From: Patescibacteria group bacterium
Lineage (GTDB): Bacteria > Patescibacteriota > Patescibacteriia > UBA9934 > GWF2-40-263
Direction: 5' to 3'
DNA length: 19,415 nucleotides
Assembly: GCA_004298405.1 (NCBI GenBank)
Contig: SCSL01000070.1
Span: forward strand, 1-19,415
The notes under the pieces were generated by a model, which did no database searches, was not told the DNA's origin, and saw nothing but the letters and a program-made list of their open reading frames with translations. Below, piece by piece: positions 1-7,003 of this stretch (position 1 is the stretch's first letter; every line of letters starts with the position of its first letter). The position numbers and the translations under genes were made by a program.

Positions 1-1
1 A

Positions 2-100
2 AACGAGGTGATAGAACGTACCATCCAAGAGCTCATCAACGATTCTGACGCATTACAGAGGCTCGTTGGCTACCAATGGATTGTTGAACAATGTGTATAG
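2..100 (+). CDS. 3' end of an unidentified protein (partial)
   Basis: An open frame enters from the left edge and stops with TAG at 98-100, giving a 32-residue tail that begins NEVIERTIQELINDSDALQR and ends in EQCV. The composition (charged helix, then a hydrophobic end) looks like a real protein C-terminus. It is too short for me to assign to a family. It overlaps the tail of the broken glmS on the other strand by about 31 bases, which suggests that this gene belongs to the sequence that replaced the missing part of glmS. It could also be a chance open frame, because 32 codons is not long. Confidence 0.35.
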   Translation, partial: NEVIERTIQELINDSDALQRLVGYQWIVEQCV

Positions 101-1047
101 GTTAATTGGGGATGGTATAATCCGGCATAGTACGCACTTCCACATCCAACAATCACGATCCGGTCGATCTCACGTAGACGATCTTGCACCGCTTCAAGTC
201 CTCCCAACACACACCGACCATTCAATAGATCGACACGACCACGAATCGAGTTTTCGATGACTTCCGGCTGTTCGAGAATTTCTTTGAGCATGAAATGGGG
301 GTGCCCCGCTTTTGTCGCCTCTTCAACATCCCAGTCGATTCGAGAAACTCGATCTTTCACAGGCGCCTGCACCACTCCATCCAAGCTCATTCCCTCGCTC
401 GTCACGGCCACGATTTCTCCGTCATCCAGATAGAGCACTTCTTTTGTATGGGCAATAATCGCCGATGGGTCAGAGGCAACAAAATACTCGCCTTGCCCAA
501 TCCCAACCACAAGCGGACTCCCCATGCGCGCGGCAATGAGTGTTTGTGGATGGTCTTGCGTGACAACGACGAGTCCATAGGTTCCCCGAACACGAGACAG
601 AACTCGCTTCACGCCCATGAACAATGCCGTACCTCCGGCAAGCTCGCTTTCGATAAGATGCGCGAGAACTTCTGAGTCTGTATCGGAGGCAAACAGATGA
701 CCGTCCTGTACCAATTCTTGTTTGAGCTCAAGATAATTTTCGATGATTCCATTATGTACGATCGCGACGCGCCCCGTGCAATCGCGATGCGGGTGCGCAT
801 TTCTCTCTTGTGGAACCCCATGCGTCGCCCAGCGTGTATGGGCAATCCCACATGTCCCACGCGTTTCGAACTTGGTAATCTTCTCTTCAAGTTTTACCAT
901 CTTCCCCTCTGAGCGCACGGTCGTGAGCTTTCCATTTTGCACGCAAATCCCCGCGGAGTCGTACCCGCGATATTCAAGTCGCTTCAGCCCCTCCATGAGA
1001 ATGGGGGTGGCAGGTTTGGTTCCGACATATCCAATGATTCCACACAT
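70..1047 (-). pseudogene. glmS: Glucosamine-6-phosphate synthase, truncated (glutaminase domain and start of first SIS domain)
   Basis: GlmS makes glucosamine-6-phosphate from fructose-6-phosphate and glutamine, the first step towards UDP-GlcNAc and peptidoglycan. The start MCGIIGYVG exposes the catalytic N-terminal Cys2 after Met removal. HTRWATHG and HNGIIENY are class II glutamine amidotransferase motifs. A linker follows and then the first SIS motif IVGCGSAYYAG. GlmS is normally about 600 residues, but this frame stops at 325. Homology ends after AYYAGL, near base 118, and is followed by 14 unrelated residues and TAG. No minus-strand frame from 1 to 140 resumes GlmS, so this is not a simple frameshift. 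As written, the protein could hydrolyse glutamine but has no isomerase domain. The start has no clear SD. A rearrangement or an assembly join at about 118 explains it best. Confidence 0.85.
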
Positions 1048-1206
1048 ATAGATCTATCATTCCACGAACACGATCTCTCCCCCATCGTGGGTGGCCTTTT
1101 TTGTGGACAACAGCAAAACAACTCGATAGGACAAGCAATTTCACGTATGGTCTGTGTCAAAATCTGTTCGACGATTCCATTTTGCGGTACTCTTGAAAGC
1201 ACATGT
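1048..1206. promoter_or_regulatory. Divergent glmS / PBP upstream region with one DnaA-box-like site
   Basis: This 159-base gap separates two outward-facing genes and should carry both promoters, but I cannot pick a convincing -35/-10 pair on either strand. TGTGGACAA at 1102-1110 matches the reverse complement of the DnaA box TTATCCACA at 8 of 9 positions. A single box may be chance. Confidence 0.35.
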
Positions 1207-4185
1207 ATGTCTGTCCATCAATATCATCGCCAAGGCTGGAGTCGTTCCAGCCGCACCAGACGCGCCCTGCTTGCGCGTCTTGGACTTGGAAATCTTTCCA
1301 AGAAAAATCTAATCCTTCTTGTGGTTGCCGGAGTGTTTGCCGGATCCTTATTTGTTTTGGGATTCATGGCATACATTTCGCGTGATCTTCCTAATCCAAA
1401 TTCGCTCACACAGCGAACCATCTCGCAAACAACAAAAATCTACGACCGCACCGGAGAGCATGTGTTGTACGAAATTTTTGGGGATGAAAACCGAACCCTC
1501 GTTCGTCTTCAAGAAGGATTTTGCGGGGGCGGAACAGAACTCGACCTTGATGAAAGTGGCATCCCGCTTTTTGCCGCCCAAGCCACGATCGCCGCGGAAG
1601 ATCATTCCTTCTGTGAACATTCAGGCTTTGACTTCAAGGGACTCGCTCGGGCTGTTTTCCAAAACCTCACCGGAAACCGCGTAGGAGGTTCAACGCTCAC
1701 TCAACAGCTCGTGAAAAATGCCATTCTCTCAAGCGAAAAAACGATTACGCGAAAAGCCAAAGAGCTGATCCTCTCTCTTGAACTTGAACGTCGCTACACC
1801 AAGGATGAACTTCTCCAAATCTATCTCAACGAAATCCCCTACGGCTCGACGTACTACGGCATTGAAGCGGCAAGCCAAAACTATTTTGACACGTCCGTCC
1901 AAGAACTCACCCTCGCTCAAGCCGCCACGCTTGCTTCCCTCCCAAAAGCGACCACCTTTTACCTCAACAATCCTGACCGTCTTCAGGCACGACGCGATTA
2001 CGTGTTGGGCGAGATGCTTGATCTTGGATTTATTTCACAAGAGGAACATGATGCTGCCATTCTTGAACAAACCCCTGTTGAGGTTTCTCTCACAAACATC
2101 GATGCACCACACTTTGTTTTGTATGTGAAGGAACTCCTTGAGGAAACCTACGGACGCAGTGCGGTCGAACAAGGGGGACTCAAGGTCGTCACAACACTCG
2201 ACTATGATATGCAGGTGATCGCGGAAGAAGAAGTGCTCAAGGGAGTAGACGAAAATCGCGAACGCTATGGGCTCACCAATAGTGCTCTGGTCGCCATTGA
2301 TCCCAAGACCGGACAGATCCTCTCAATGGTCGGATCCAAAGACTACTTTGACGATGAGATCGATGGCCAGGTCAACGTTGCGACCCGTCTGCGCCAACCA
2401 GGATCCAGCTTCAAGCCCATCGTCTATACCAAGGCGTTTGAGATGGGCTACACCCCCAACACGGTGTTGTGGGATGTTGAGACAACTTTTCCGACCGTGA
2501 CTGGCAACTACACACCGCATAACTATGACGGCGGCGAATCAGGACCGATCCGCGTGCGCGACGCGCTCCAACGGTCACTCAACATTCCCGCGGTCAAGAT
2601 TGTTTATCTTGTCGGGATCGAAAACGCTCTGGATTTTGCCACGAGTCTGGGCTACTCCTCGTTTGACGATCACTCCGCGTTTGGACTTTCGCTAGTTTTG
2701 GGTGGTGGTGAAGTACAGCTTCTGGAACATACCAATGCGTATGCCACGTTTGCCAACGAAGGCATCCATCACGATCCCATCGCCATTTTGCGAGTAGAGG
2801 ACAATGATGGAACCGTACTTGAAGAATGGAAGGAACGCGAAGGGAAAAAAGTTGTGGAGGCGAATGTGGCACGAACCACTTCGCATGTTCTCTCTGACAA
2901 CGCCGCGCGCACACCAGTATTTGGAGCAGGAAGTTATCTGCAGTTAGGCGAGCGTCCGGTGGCCGCCAAAACAGGAACCACAAATGACTACCGAGATGGG
3001 TGGCTGATGGGATACACCCCGTCACTTGCCGTGGGTGTCTGGGTTGGCAATAACGACAACACCCCCATGAACCGTGCGGGGGGTTCTATTGGAGCAGGGC
3101 CTATCTGGAATGGATTTATGACACGTGCGCTTCAGGGAAAACCCATCGAGTACTTCTCCTCCCCGATCATCTCAGCGACTGGCAAGGCGGTGCTTGATGG
3201 AAGTATTGGATCGACAACGGTTGTGATTGATCGCGCCTCAGGCAAACTTGCGACCGAGTACACCCCTGACTCATATCGTGAAGAACGTACCTATGCGCAG
3301 TATCACTCGATCCTCCATTATGTCGATCGGGCAGACCCAACTGGACCTGCCCCTGAACATCCTGAAGATGATGAGATGTACGCCCCATGGGAAGCAGGGA
3401 TTGCTACGTGGCTCCAAAAGAAACAAACGGAGACCGGGAAGGAAATTCTCAATGAAGAGCCACCAACGGAAGAAGACGATCTCCACGTCCCAAAAAATTT
3501 CCCCAGCGTGCGAATTACCGATCCTGACAATAATGATGATCTAGATACACGAAGCTTCACCATCTCAACATCGGCAGATGCTCCACGTGGCGTGAGTCGT
3601 GTTGAGTTCTATATCGATGGTCAATATCTTGGTTCAGACTCGAATGCTCCTTGGAGTCTCTTCACGACGATCCCAAGCTCAATTTCCCGTGGAGTCCATA
3701 CATTGAAGGTGACGGCCTATGACGACATTGATAATAGTGGATCAGACACGGTCACCATCCAACTCAATGCCGATGCGGGAAATGAAAGTTTAGAGCTCAT
3801 CGACCCAAAGAATGGTCAGACGATTGAGCGTCAGACTGGAACATATACCGTTGTCATTTCACTCAAGGAACCTGAAAATTATCGATCTGTGAGTCTCTAT
3901 GCGGAAGACCTCTCAACAGGCTCCACATCGCTTGCTGGTCAAACGCTTGATCCCTCTTCTCCCTTCCTGACATTTGAATGGACGCTTCCAGCGTCGGGCA
4001 CCTGGGCGCTCTGGGCCCGCGCGACCTCAGACAGTGGCTCAACGGAATTGTCGACCGCCGGTGTCTTGGTAGAGATTGTGCCAACGAGTGAGTCTGCTTC
4101 AGAAGAATCAACAGAGTCCACAGAAGGCGAGCCAACAACAGAAGAAGAAATCTTCGTTCCAGAGACAGATCTGAATCTGTTCTAA
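1207..4185 (+). CDS. Class A penicillin-binding protein (PBP1A family) with C-terminal Ig-like domains
   Basis: This bifunctional peptidoglycan synthase polymerises lipid II and cross-links stem peptides at the outer face of the membrane. With the ATG at 1207 it is 992 residues: a basic N-terminus, a membrane segment at about 35-56, and a GT51 transglycosylase with EDHSFCEHSG (Glu131 likely catalytic) and GGSTLTQQ from about 160. The transpeptidase follows with SSFK (nucleophile Ser400), SLN at 457 and KTGT at 588. Residues about 768-855 look like a Big_7 Ig-like domain (VEFYIDGQYLG...LKVTAYDD). A second beta-rich domain covers about 860-960, and the end is an acidic Ser/Glu/Thr tail. The frame stays open upstream to 937, but that part runs antisense over glmS and looks non-coding, so I place the start just before the basic/TM segment. 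No clear SD. Family assignment is secure; the exact start is less so. Confidence 0.93.
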   Translation: MSVHQYHRQGWSRSSRTRRALLARLGLGNLSKKNLILLVVAGVFAGSLFVLGFMAYISRDLPNPNSLTQRTISQTTKIYDRTGEHVLYEIFGDENRTLVRLQEGFCGGGTELDLDESGIPLFAAQATIAAEDHSFCEHSGFDFKGLARAVFQNLTGNRVGGSTLTQQLVKNAILSSEKTITRKAKELILSLELERRYTKDELLQIYLNEIPYGSTYYGIEAASQNYFDTSVQELTLAQAATLASLPKATTFYLNNPDRLQARRDYVLGEMLDLGFISQEEHDAAILEQTPVEVSLTNIDAPHFVLYVKELLEETYGRSAVEQGGLKVVTTLDYDMQVIAEEEVLKGVDENRERYGLTNSALVAIDPKTGQILSMVGSKDYFDDEIDGQVNVATRLRQPGSSFKPIVYTKAFEMGYTPNTVLWDVETTFPTVTGNYTPHNYDGGESGPIRVRDALQRSLNIPAVKIVYLVGIENALDFATSLGYSSFDDHSAFGLSLVLGGGEVQLLEHTNAYATFANEGIHHDPIAILRVEDNDGTVLEEWKEREGKKVVEANVARTTSHVLSDNAARTPVFGAGSYLQLGERPVAAKTGTTNDYRDGWLMGYTPSLAVGVWVGNNDNTPMNRAGGSIGAGPIWNGFMTRALQGKPIEYFSSPIISATGKAVLDGSIGSTTVVIDRASGKLATEYTPDSYREERTYAQYHSILHYVDRADPTGPAPEHPEDDEMYAPWEAGIATWLQKKQTETGKEILNEEPPTEEDDLHVPKNFPSVRITDPDNNDDLDTRSFTISTSADAPRGVSRVEFYIDGQYLGSDSNAPWSLFTTIPSSISRGVHTLKVTAYDDIDNSGSDTVTIQLNADAGNESLELIDPKNGQTIERQTGTYTVVISLKEPENYRSVSLYAEDLSTGSTSLAGQTLDPSSPFLTFEWTLPASGTWALWARATSDSGSTELSTAGVLVEIVPTSESASEESTESTEGEPTTEEEIFVPETDLNLF

Positions 4186-4200
4186 ATGCCAAAATTCAAA

Positions 4201-4240
4201 AACCGCCCTGGATACATTGACAATCGGGCGGTTTTTTGAT
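4201..4240 (+). terminator. Intrinsic terminator of the PBP gene
   Basis: AACCGCCC (4201-4208) pairs with GGGCGGTT (4226-4233) across a 17-base loop, followed by a T-rich run. It lies 15 bases after the PBP stop codon. Confidence 0.85.
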
Positions 4241-4245
4241 ATTTT
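4217..4245 (+). promoter_or_regulatory. Promoter of the small gene at 4300, inside the preceding terminator
   Basis: A perfect -35 TTGACA (4217-4222), a 17-base spacer and -10 TATTTT (4240-4245; 4 of 6 to TATAAT) predict a start near 4252 and a leader of about 48 bases. The -35 lies in the terminator loop and the -10 just beyond the stem, so terminator and promoter share the same bases. Confidence 0.55.
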
Positions 4246-4299
4246 TTTGAGTCGCGAAATCGACAAGAACTTCAACTCGTTCCTGAGGAGGAGGGACTC

Positions 4300-4524
4300 A
4301 TGGGCGACGAACAGCTCCTCACGCGTATCGCCGAGGTTCTGCGTACCGCCCAAGACGGACGCGACGCGAAGTACAGGATTCTGGGAATGGTGAGGCAGGC
4401 TCTTGGCCTGCATCTCCGTCCCTGTGTCGTCACGGTCTGTTGGTCGCCAAACGCCAACGGACGCTCGGCCTTCATCCAGGCCGAAGGCCGTGTGGACTTC
4501 GACATCACTACTCGTACTTCATGA
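4300..4524 (+). CDS. Small hypothetical protein, 74 residues
   Basis: I do not recognise this protein. It begins MGDEQLLTRIAEVLRTAQDG and looks like an N-terminal amphipathic helical region (to about residue 36) followed by beta-like segments (VVTVCWSP, RSAFIQAEGRVDFDI). It has no membrane segment or signal peptide. GAGGAGGAGGGACTC directly before ATG gives a strong SD with normal spacing, which the core genes here mostly lack, and a promoter overlaps the previous terminator. The codons are GC-rich compared with its neighbours. It stands alone between a terminator and the convergent toxin gene. The isolated monocistronic design and strong ribosome site suggest an expressed accessory gene, perhaps acquired. 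Function unknown. Confidence 0.65.
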   Translation: MGDEQLLTRIAEVLRTAQDGRDAKYRILGMVRQALGLHLRPCVVTVCWSPNANGRSAFIQAEGRVDFDITTRTS

Positions 4525-4580
4525 GTCCCCCCCTCGCCCCGCGACGACAGAACACCACACTGGTGATCCTGTCACTGACG

Positions 4581-4604
4581 GGGTTTTCTCTTTTCATAAA
4601 ACCC
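4581..4604. repeat. Stem-loop between convergent genes
   Basis: GGGTTTT (4581-4587) pairs with AAAACCC (4598-4604); the outer ACG/CGT bases can extend it across a bulge. Neither strand has a T-run after it, so it is a weak terminator candidate. The toxin stop codon lies in the loop. Confidence 0.35.
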
Positions 4605-4872
4605 GCCGTTGTGTTTGGGGGTAGACCGTCGAACGATGCAGAATTGAAATGATGGTGATCTCAGTAGTTTGGACATGATAAACAATCCGATAATCCTCGA
4701 TCCGATACTTCCTGAACCCCTTCAATGGTGGTCCTAAAGGAATACCACTCAACGGATCTAATAAAATCTCCCCCGAGATTACTTCTTTTATCCGAACCTG
4801 CACTCGATCGTGCAACTTCTGAATATCTTTCTTTACTTTTGGGTGGTAAAGAAGACGATACTCTATCCCCAT
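4594..4872 (-). CDS. RelE/ParE-superfamily toxin
   Basis: A 92-residue protein beginning MGIEYRLLYHPKVKKDIQKL, with the classic RelE/ParE pattern: an N-terminal strand, a KK-rich helix, the central motif LKGFRKYRIEDYRIVYHV, and ISILHRSTVY near the C-terminus. The family either cleaves mRNA on the ribosome (RelE) or inhibits gyrase (ParE); the sequence alone does not decide which. It follows the antitoxin with a 10-base overlap, so the two are probably coupled. The SD-like AGGAGGT (4873-4879) directly touches the ATG, whereas about 5-9 bases are usual. In-frame ATA two codons later would be better spaced, so the true initiation site is uncertain. Confidence 0.88.
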   Translation of the reverse strand: MGIEYRLLYHPKVKKDIQKLHDRVQVRIKEVISGEILLDPLSGIPLGPPLKGFRKYRIEDYRIVYHVQTTEITIISILHRSTVYPQTQRRVL

Positions 4873-5093
4873 ACCTCCTCATGAGATAGTCTTGTTCCTT
4901 TTTTCAACGACTTCATCCGCTTCTTGGCAATTTTCAAAAGTTCAGCATCTTCCTGACGATTGACAATGTATTCACGCACCGCATTTCGGATAAGCTCACT
5001 GCGTGTTTGGGATGTTTGTCTGGATAACTTGTTAATTGTTTTTGTCATTGCTTGAGGAAGCGATACAGACAAAATGGTTGTTTGTCGGGGCAT
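4863..5093 (-). CDS. Ribbon-helix-helix antitoxin
   Basis: A 76-residue partner of the toxin. MPRQTTILSVSLPQAMTKTI provides the N-terminal DNA-binding strand, then LSRQTSQTRSELIRNAVREY gives the helix-turn-helix part of a CopG/RHH fold. The basic C-terminal tail (KKRMKSLKKGTR...EEVWG) should bind the toxin. Antitoxins of this type dimerise on operators in their own promoter and neutralise the toxin. The frame stays open to a TTG at 5147, but that TTG forms the -35 of a good promoter, so the ATG at 5093 is chosen. There is no SD before it. It is an RHH antitoxin next to a RelE-like toxin, a common mixed pairing. Confidence 0.85.
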   Translation of the reverse strand: MPRQTTILSVSLPQAMTKTINKLSRQTSQTRSELIRNAVREYIVNRQEDAELLKIAKKRMKSLKKGTRLSHEEVWG

Positions 5094-5096
5094 AGG

Positions 5097-5147
5097 AGTA
5101 ATACTTAGTAATAACTTTATTTTACTCTCCGATGACCTACTAGGCAA
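5097..5147 (-). promoter_or_regulatory. Toxin-antitoxin promoter and likely operator
   Basis: On the minus strand, TTGCCT (5147-5142), a 17-base spacer and TAAAAT (5124-5119) form a good sigma-70-like promoter with a start near 5112. Two direct copies of ATTACT (plus-strand 5107-5112 and 5097-5102), 10 bases apart, lie between the predicted start site and the antitoxin ATG. A repeat with one helical turn of phase suits two RHH dimers binding side by side. Confidence 0.6.
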
Positions 5148-5180
5148 GATACGCGTCTCGCATGAGAAGTCCCGGCGCCA

Positions 5181-5723
5181 TCATAAGCTCACGCTGGGAT
5201 ATCGATCTGGTTGGTGATAGTCAGGTTGTTGCCCAGGCACCGGTGAGTACGCAAGAAACTGGCCAGCCATGATCGCAAAGGCATTGAGCGCACGAAGATT
5301 TTCAGGAACCATTTTCCAAGGAATGGTGAGAGAACTCTTCCAAAGTTTCTCGCTTGTTTTTTCAAAGCGCAAAACCGGGGAGAAGGACTCGAATACGTCA
5401 CATGGATGACGGATCGAATCAAATCCAAGAGCAAGAAAATGCCCGCCCGCCCCAAGCTCAACCTCAAGGTACCGATGACCAGGACCAACCAGGAACAGCT
5501 CAACAACATCAAACTCCCACAACTTCTCCACACGAGTACCCATGGGCGCGTCTGGTACTTTTTGATCGTATAGCATCGGTGCATCAACTCGAAAGAGAAT
5601 CCCCTCCTTCGTCTGAGAGACAAAGGCGTCTGCGTGCAGACGATCGTCGGGACAAGTCGAACCATCCCACAGTCGATCAATCTGTAGATGAAGTTCTTGT
5701 GGAGTATGGGGAATACGCATCAT
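5181..5723 (-). CDS. UPF0462 family protein (homologue of eukaryotic C4orf33)
   Basis: 180 residues. The pattern matches what I recall of human C4orf33/UPF0462 along its length: LWDGS near the N-terminus, ILFRVDAPMLYDQKVPDAP, LWEFDVVELFLVG, RYLEVELGAGGHFLALGF, a K-LWKSSLTIPW strand, LRALNAFAI, and the end PDYHQPDRYPSVSL. The family is uncharacterised; its WDG...YLEVE core resembles the CBM9/DOMON-like beta-sandwiches that bind sugars or haem, but no ligand is established. No signal peptide is seen, so it is probably cytoplasmic. Two ATGs (5723 and 5720) can start it and neither has an SD. It lies between the LivK-like gene's terminator and the antitoxin promoter, so it is probably transcribed alone. 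Confidence 0.75.
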   Translation of the reverse strand: MMRIPHTPQELHLQIDRLWDGSTCPDDRLHADAFVSQTKEGILFRVDAPMLYDQKVPDAPMGTRVEKLWEFDVVELFLVGPGHRYLEVELGAGGHFLALGFDSIRHPCDVFESFSPVLRFEKTSEKLWKSSLTIPWKMVPENLRALNAFAIMAGQFLAYSPVPGQQPDYHQPDRYPSVSL

Positions 5724-5748
5724 AGGAACCGAATCATCTTACCAAAAC

Positions 5749-5779
5749 AAAAAGACAAGCACGACGCCTGTCTTTTTTT
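5749..5779 (-). terminator. Terminator downstream of the solute-binding protein gene
   Basis: AAAAAGACA (5749-5757) pairs with TGTCTTTTT (5769-5777), with GC/GC pairs extending inwards to an ACGAC loop. Read on the minus strand it ends in a T-rich tract 7 bases after the stop at 5786. The A/T flanks make it usable in either direction. Confidence 0.8.
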
Positions 5780-5785
5780 GATCGA

Positions 5786-6916
5786 TTATTGCGCGAGAGG
5801 AATGATCTGTCCTCCCACGGCTTGGACAAGGGTCAGCTCCACTTCTGCGTCGCCGTTCTCGTCGAAGTTGAATGTTCCGAGTATTCCTGGCCAGTCCACC
5901 ACTTGGTAGCTGAAGTACCCCGCAACAGCCTCTGGATCTTCTCCGACGGCCGCAATTGCCTCAGCAAGCAAGTAAACGGCATCATAGGCACTTGCCGTGA
6001 AGGCTGGGAATTCGGAGGCACTTCCATACGCATCTTCAAAGGCGACGAGCATCGCAACGGCTTTCCCCTCTGTCGGAAGTTGGACCTCAGCCATGACTGT
6101 CTCTTCATAGAGACTTGCGTTTGCCGCGATTGCACGACGATCAAGCATGGAATTCACGGCAAAAACACCAGCATTCATACCGCTCTCCTGGATCTGTTTG
6201 AGGATGAGCTCTCCAGAGACGTTTGTCTGTGCGCTTACGTAGACCATCTGAGGATTTGCCGCTCGCATTTTGGTAATGAGGGCTCGAAAATCTGTTTCTC
6301 CCGTGTTATAAGCTTCGTCAAACACGAGTTCCCCTTGATACGAGGTCTTGAACGCATTGCGAACGCCTTGAGCAAAATCTGTGTTCTCAGAAATGATCGC
6401 CGCACGCAGAAGATTGTGACCTACGGCATAGTCAGCCACCAGCTTTGCTTCAAAATCGTCAGCTGGGTAGGTGCGGAATACGAGGTCTCCAGCCGTTGTA
6501 ATGTCTGGACTCGTTGCGGTTGGTGATAAGAGAAGCACACGAGCTTCTTGTGTGATTGGGGCGGCCGCGAGAGTCTCCCCTGAGCAAGTTCCACCCAAAA
6601 TAAACTTAACACCAGCAACATTGACGAGCTTTTGTGCGGAGGTCGTAGCTGTGGCTCCATCACACTTAGTATCCTCATAGATAAGCTGAATCTGCTTTCC
6701 ATTCACTCCACCTGCATCATTAAGTTGAGAAACAGCAAGATCATAGGCCTTTTGAACCATGGCTCCATAAGAGGCAGCCTCTCCCGTAAGTGGTGCAAGG
6801 ACGCCAATCTTGATCGCGCTTGTTGATCCTCCTGTGACAGAGAAGTAGATCACTCCAAGGATGATGAGTACACCCCCGATCGCCCACAAAAGGGCATTTT
6901 GTTTATTTTCTGCCAT
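5786..6916 (-). CDS. Branched-chain amino acid-type ABC substrate-binding protein, membrane-anchored
   Basis: 376 residues of the periplasmic-binding-protein type I fold (Peripla_BP_6, LivK-like). IKIGVLAPLTGEAASYGAM opens the first lobe, GGVNGKQIQLIYED is the usual LivK segment, and KFILGGTCSGETLAAAPITQE and LLLSPTATSPDIT form the ligand cleft. A hydrophobic stretch at about 7-28 with no lipobox Cys predicts an uncleaved N-terminal membrane anchor. Such proteins feed LivHMGF-type importers or act as sensor domains, but no permease or ATPase gene is nearby, so it is an orphan here and the substrate is unknown. There is no SD; ATG directly follows an A/T-rich leader and the 8-mer palindrome. 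The terminator at 5749-5779 ends the transcript. Confidence 0.9.
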   Translation of the reverse strand: MAENKQNALLWAIGGVLIILGVIYFSVTGGSTSAIKIGVLAPLTGEAASYGAMVQKAYDLAVSQLNDAGGVNGKQIQLIYEDTKCDGATATTSAQKLVNVAGVKFILGGTCSGETLAAAPITQEARVLLLSPTATSPDITTAGDLVFRTYPADDFEAKLVADYAVGHNLLRAAIISENTDFAQGVRNAFKTSYQGELVFDEAYNTGETDFRALITKMRAANPQMVYVSAQTNVSGELILKQIQESGMNAGVFAVNSMLDRRAIAANASLYEETVMAEVQLPTEGKAVAMLVAFEDAYGSASEFPAFTASAYDAVYLLAEAIAAVGEDPEAVAGYFSYQVVDWPGILGTFNFDENGDAEVELTLVQAVGGQIIPLAQ

Positions 6917-6921
6917 AAAAA

Positions 6922-6991
6922 GTGTTTTAGTGGTTTAGTCGTTGAGTGATTGAGTGGCTGAGTTCCTAAACGACTCAGACACTCAACGACT
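6922..6991. repeat. Palindromic array of degenerate 8-mers (GTnnTTnA)
   Basis: On the plus strand, six units follow in phase from 6922 to 6969: GTGTTTTA, GTGGTTTA, GTCGTTGA, GTGATTGA, GTGGCTGA and the weaker GTTCCTAA. On the minus strand, from 6990 to 6967, three more follow: GTCGTTGA, GTGTCTGA, GTCGTTTA. The two arrays face each other, giving a perfect 12-base inverted repeat (6937-6948 with 6980-6991) and nested alternative pairings (CTGAGT with ACTCAG). A T-run follows on the plus strand only, so it is not a normal terminator for minus-strand dnaN. It lies between the dnaN stop and the LivK-like start. Confidence 0.8.
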
Positions 6992-7003
6992 TTTTATTGC
7001 TTA

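Noticed and set aside
70..140. Intein or simple frameshift as the cause of the glmS truncation
   Set aside because: GlmS sequence does not resume in any minus-strand frame before the window edge, and the break is not before a Cys, Ser or Thr with intein-like motifs; sequence further left would be needed to exclude it fully.
937..1206. N-terminal extension of the PBP frame by 90 residues
   Set aside because: It runs antisense over glmS and through the divergent spacer, its residues look non-coding, and a normal basic N-terminus plus membrane segment begins just after 1207.
5094..5147. TTG start at 5147 for the antitoxin
   Set aside because: That TTG is part of a -35 with a good -10 17 bases later, so the transcript would start after it.
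5789..6526. 245-residue open frame on the plus strand inside the LivK-like gene
   Set aside because: Antisense to a well-supported gene, with no SD or recognisable domain.
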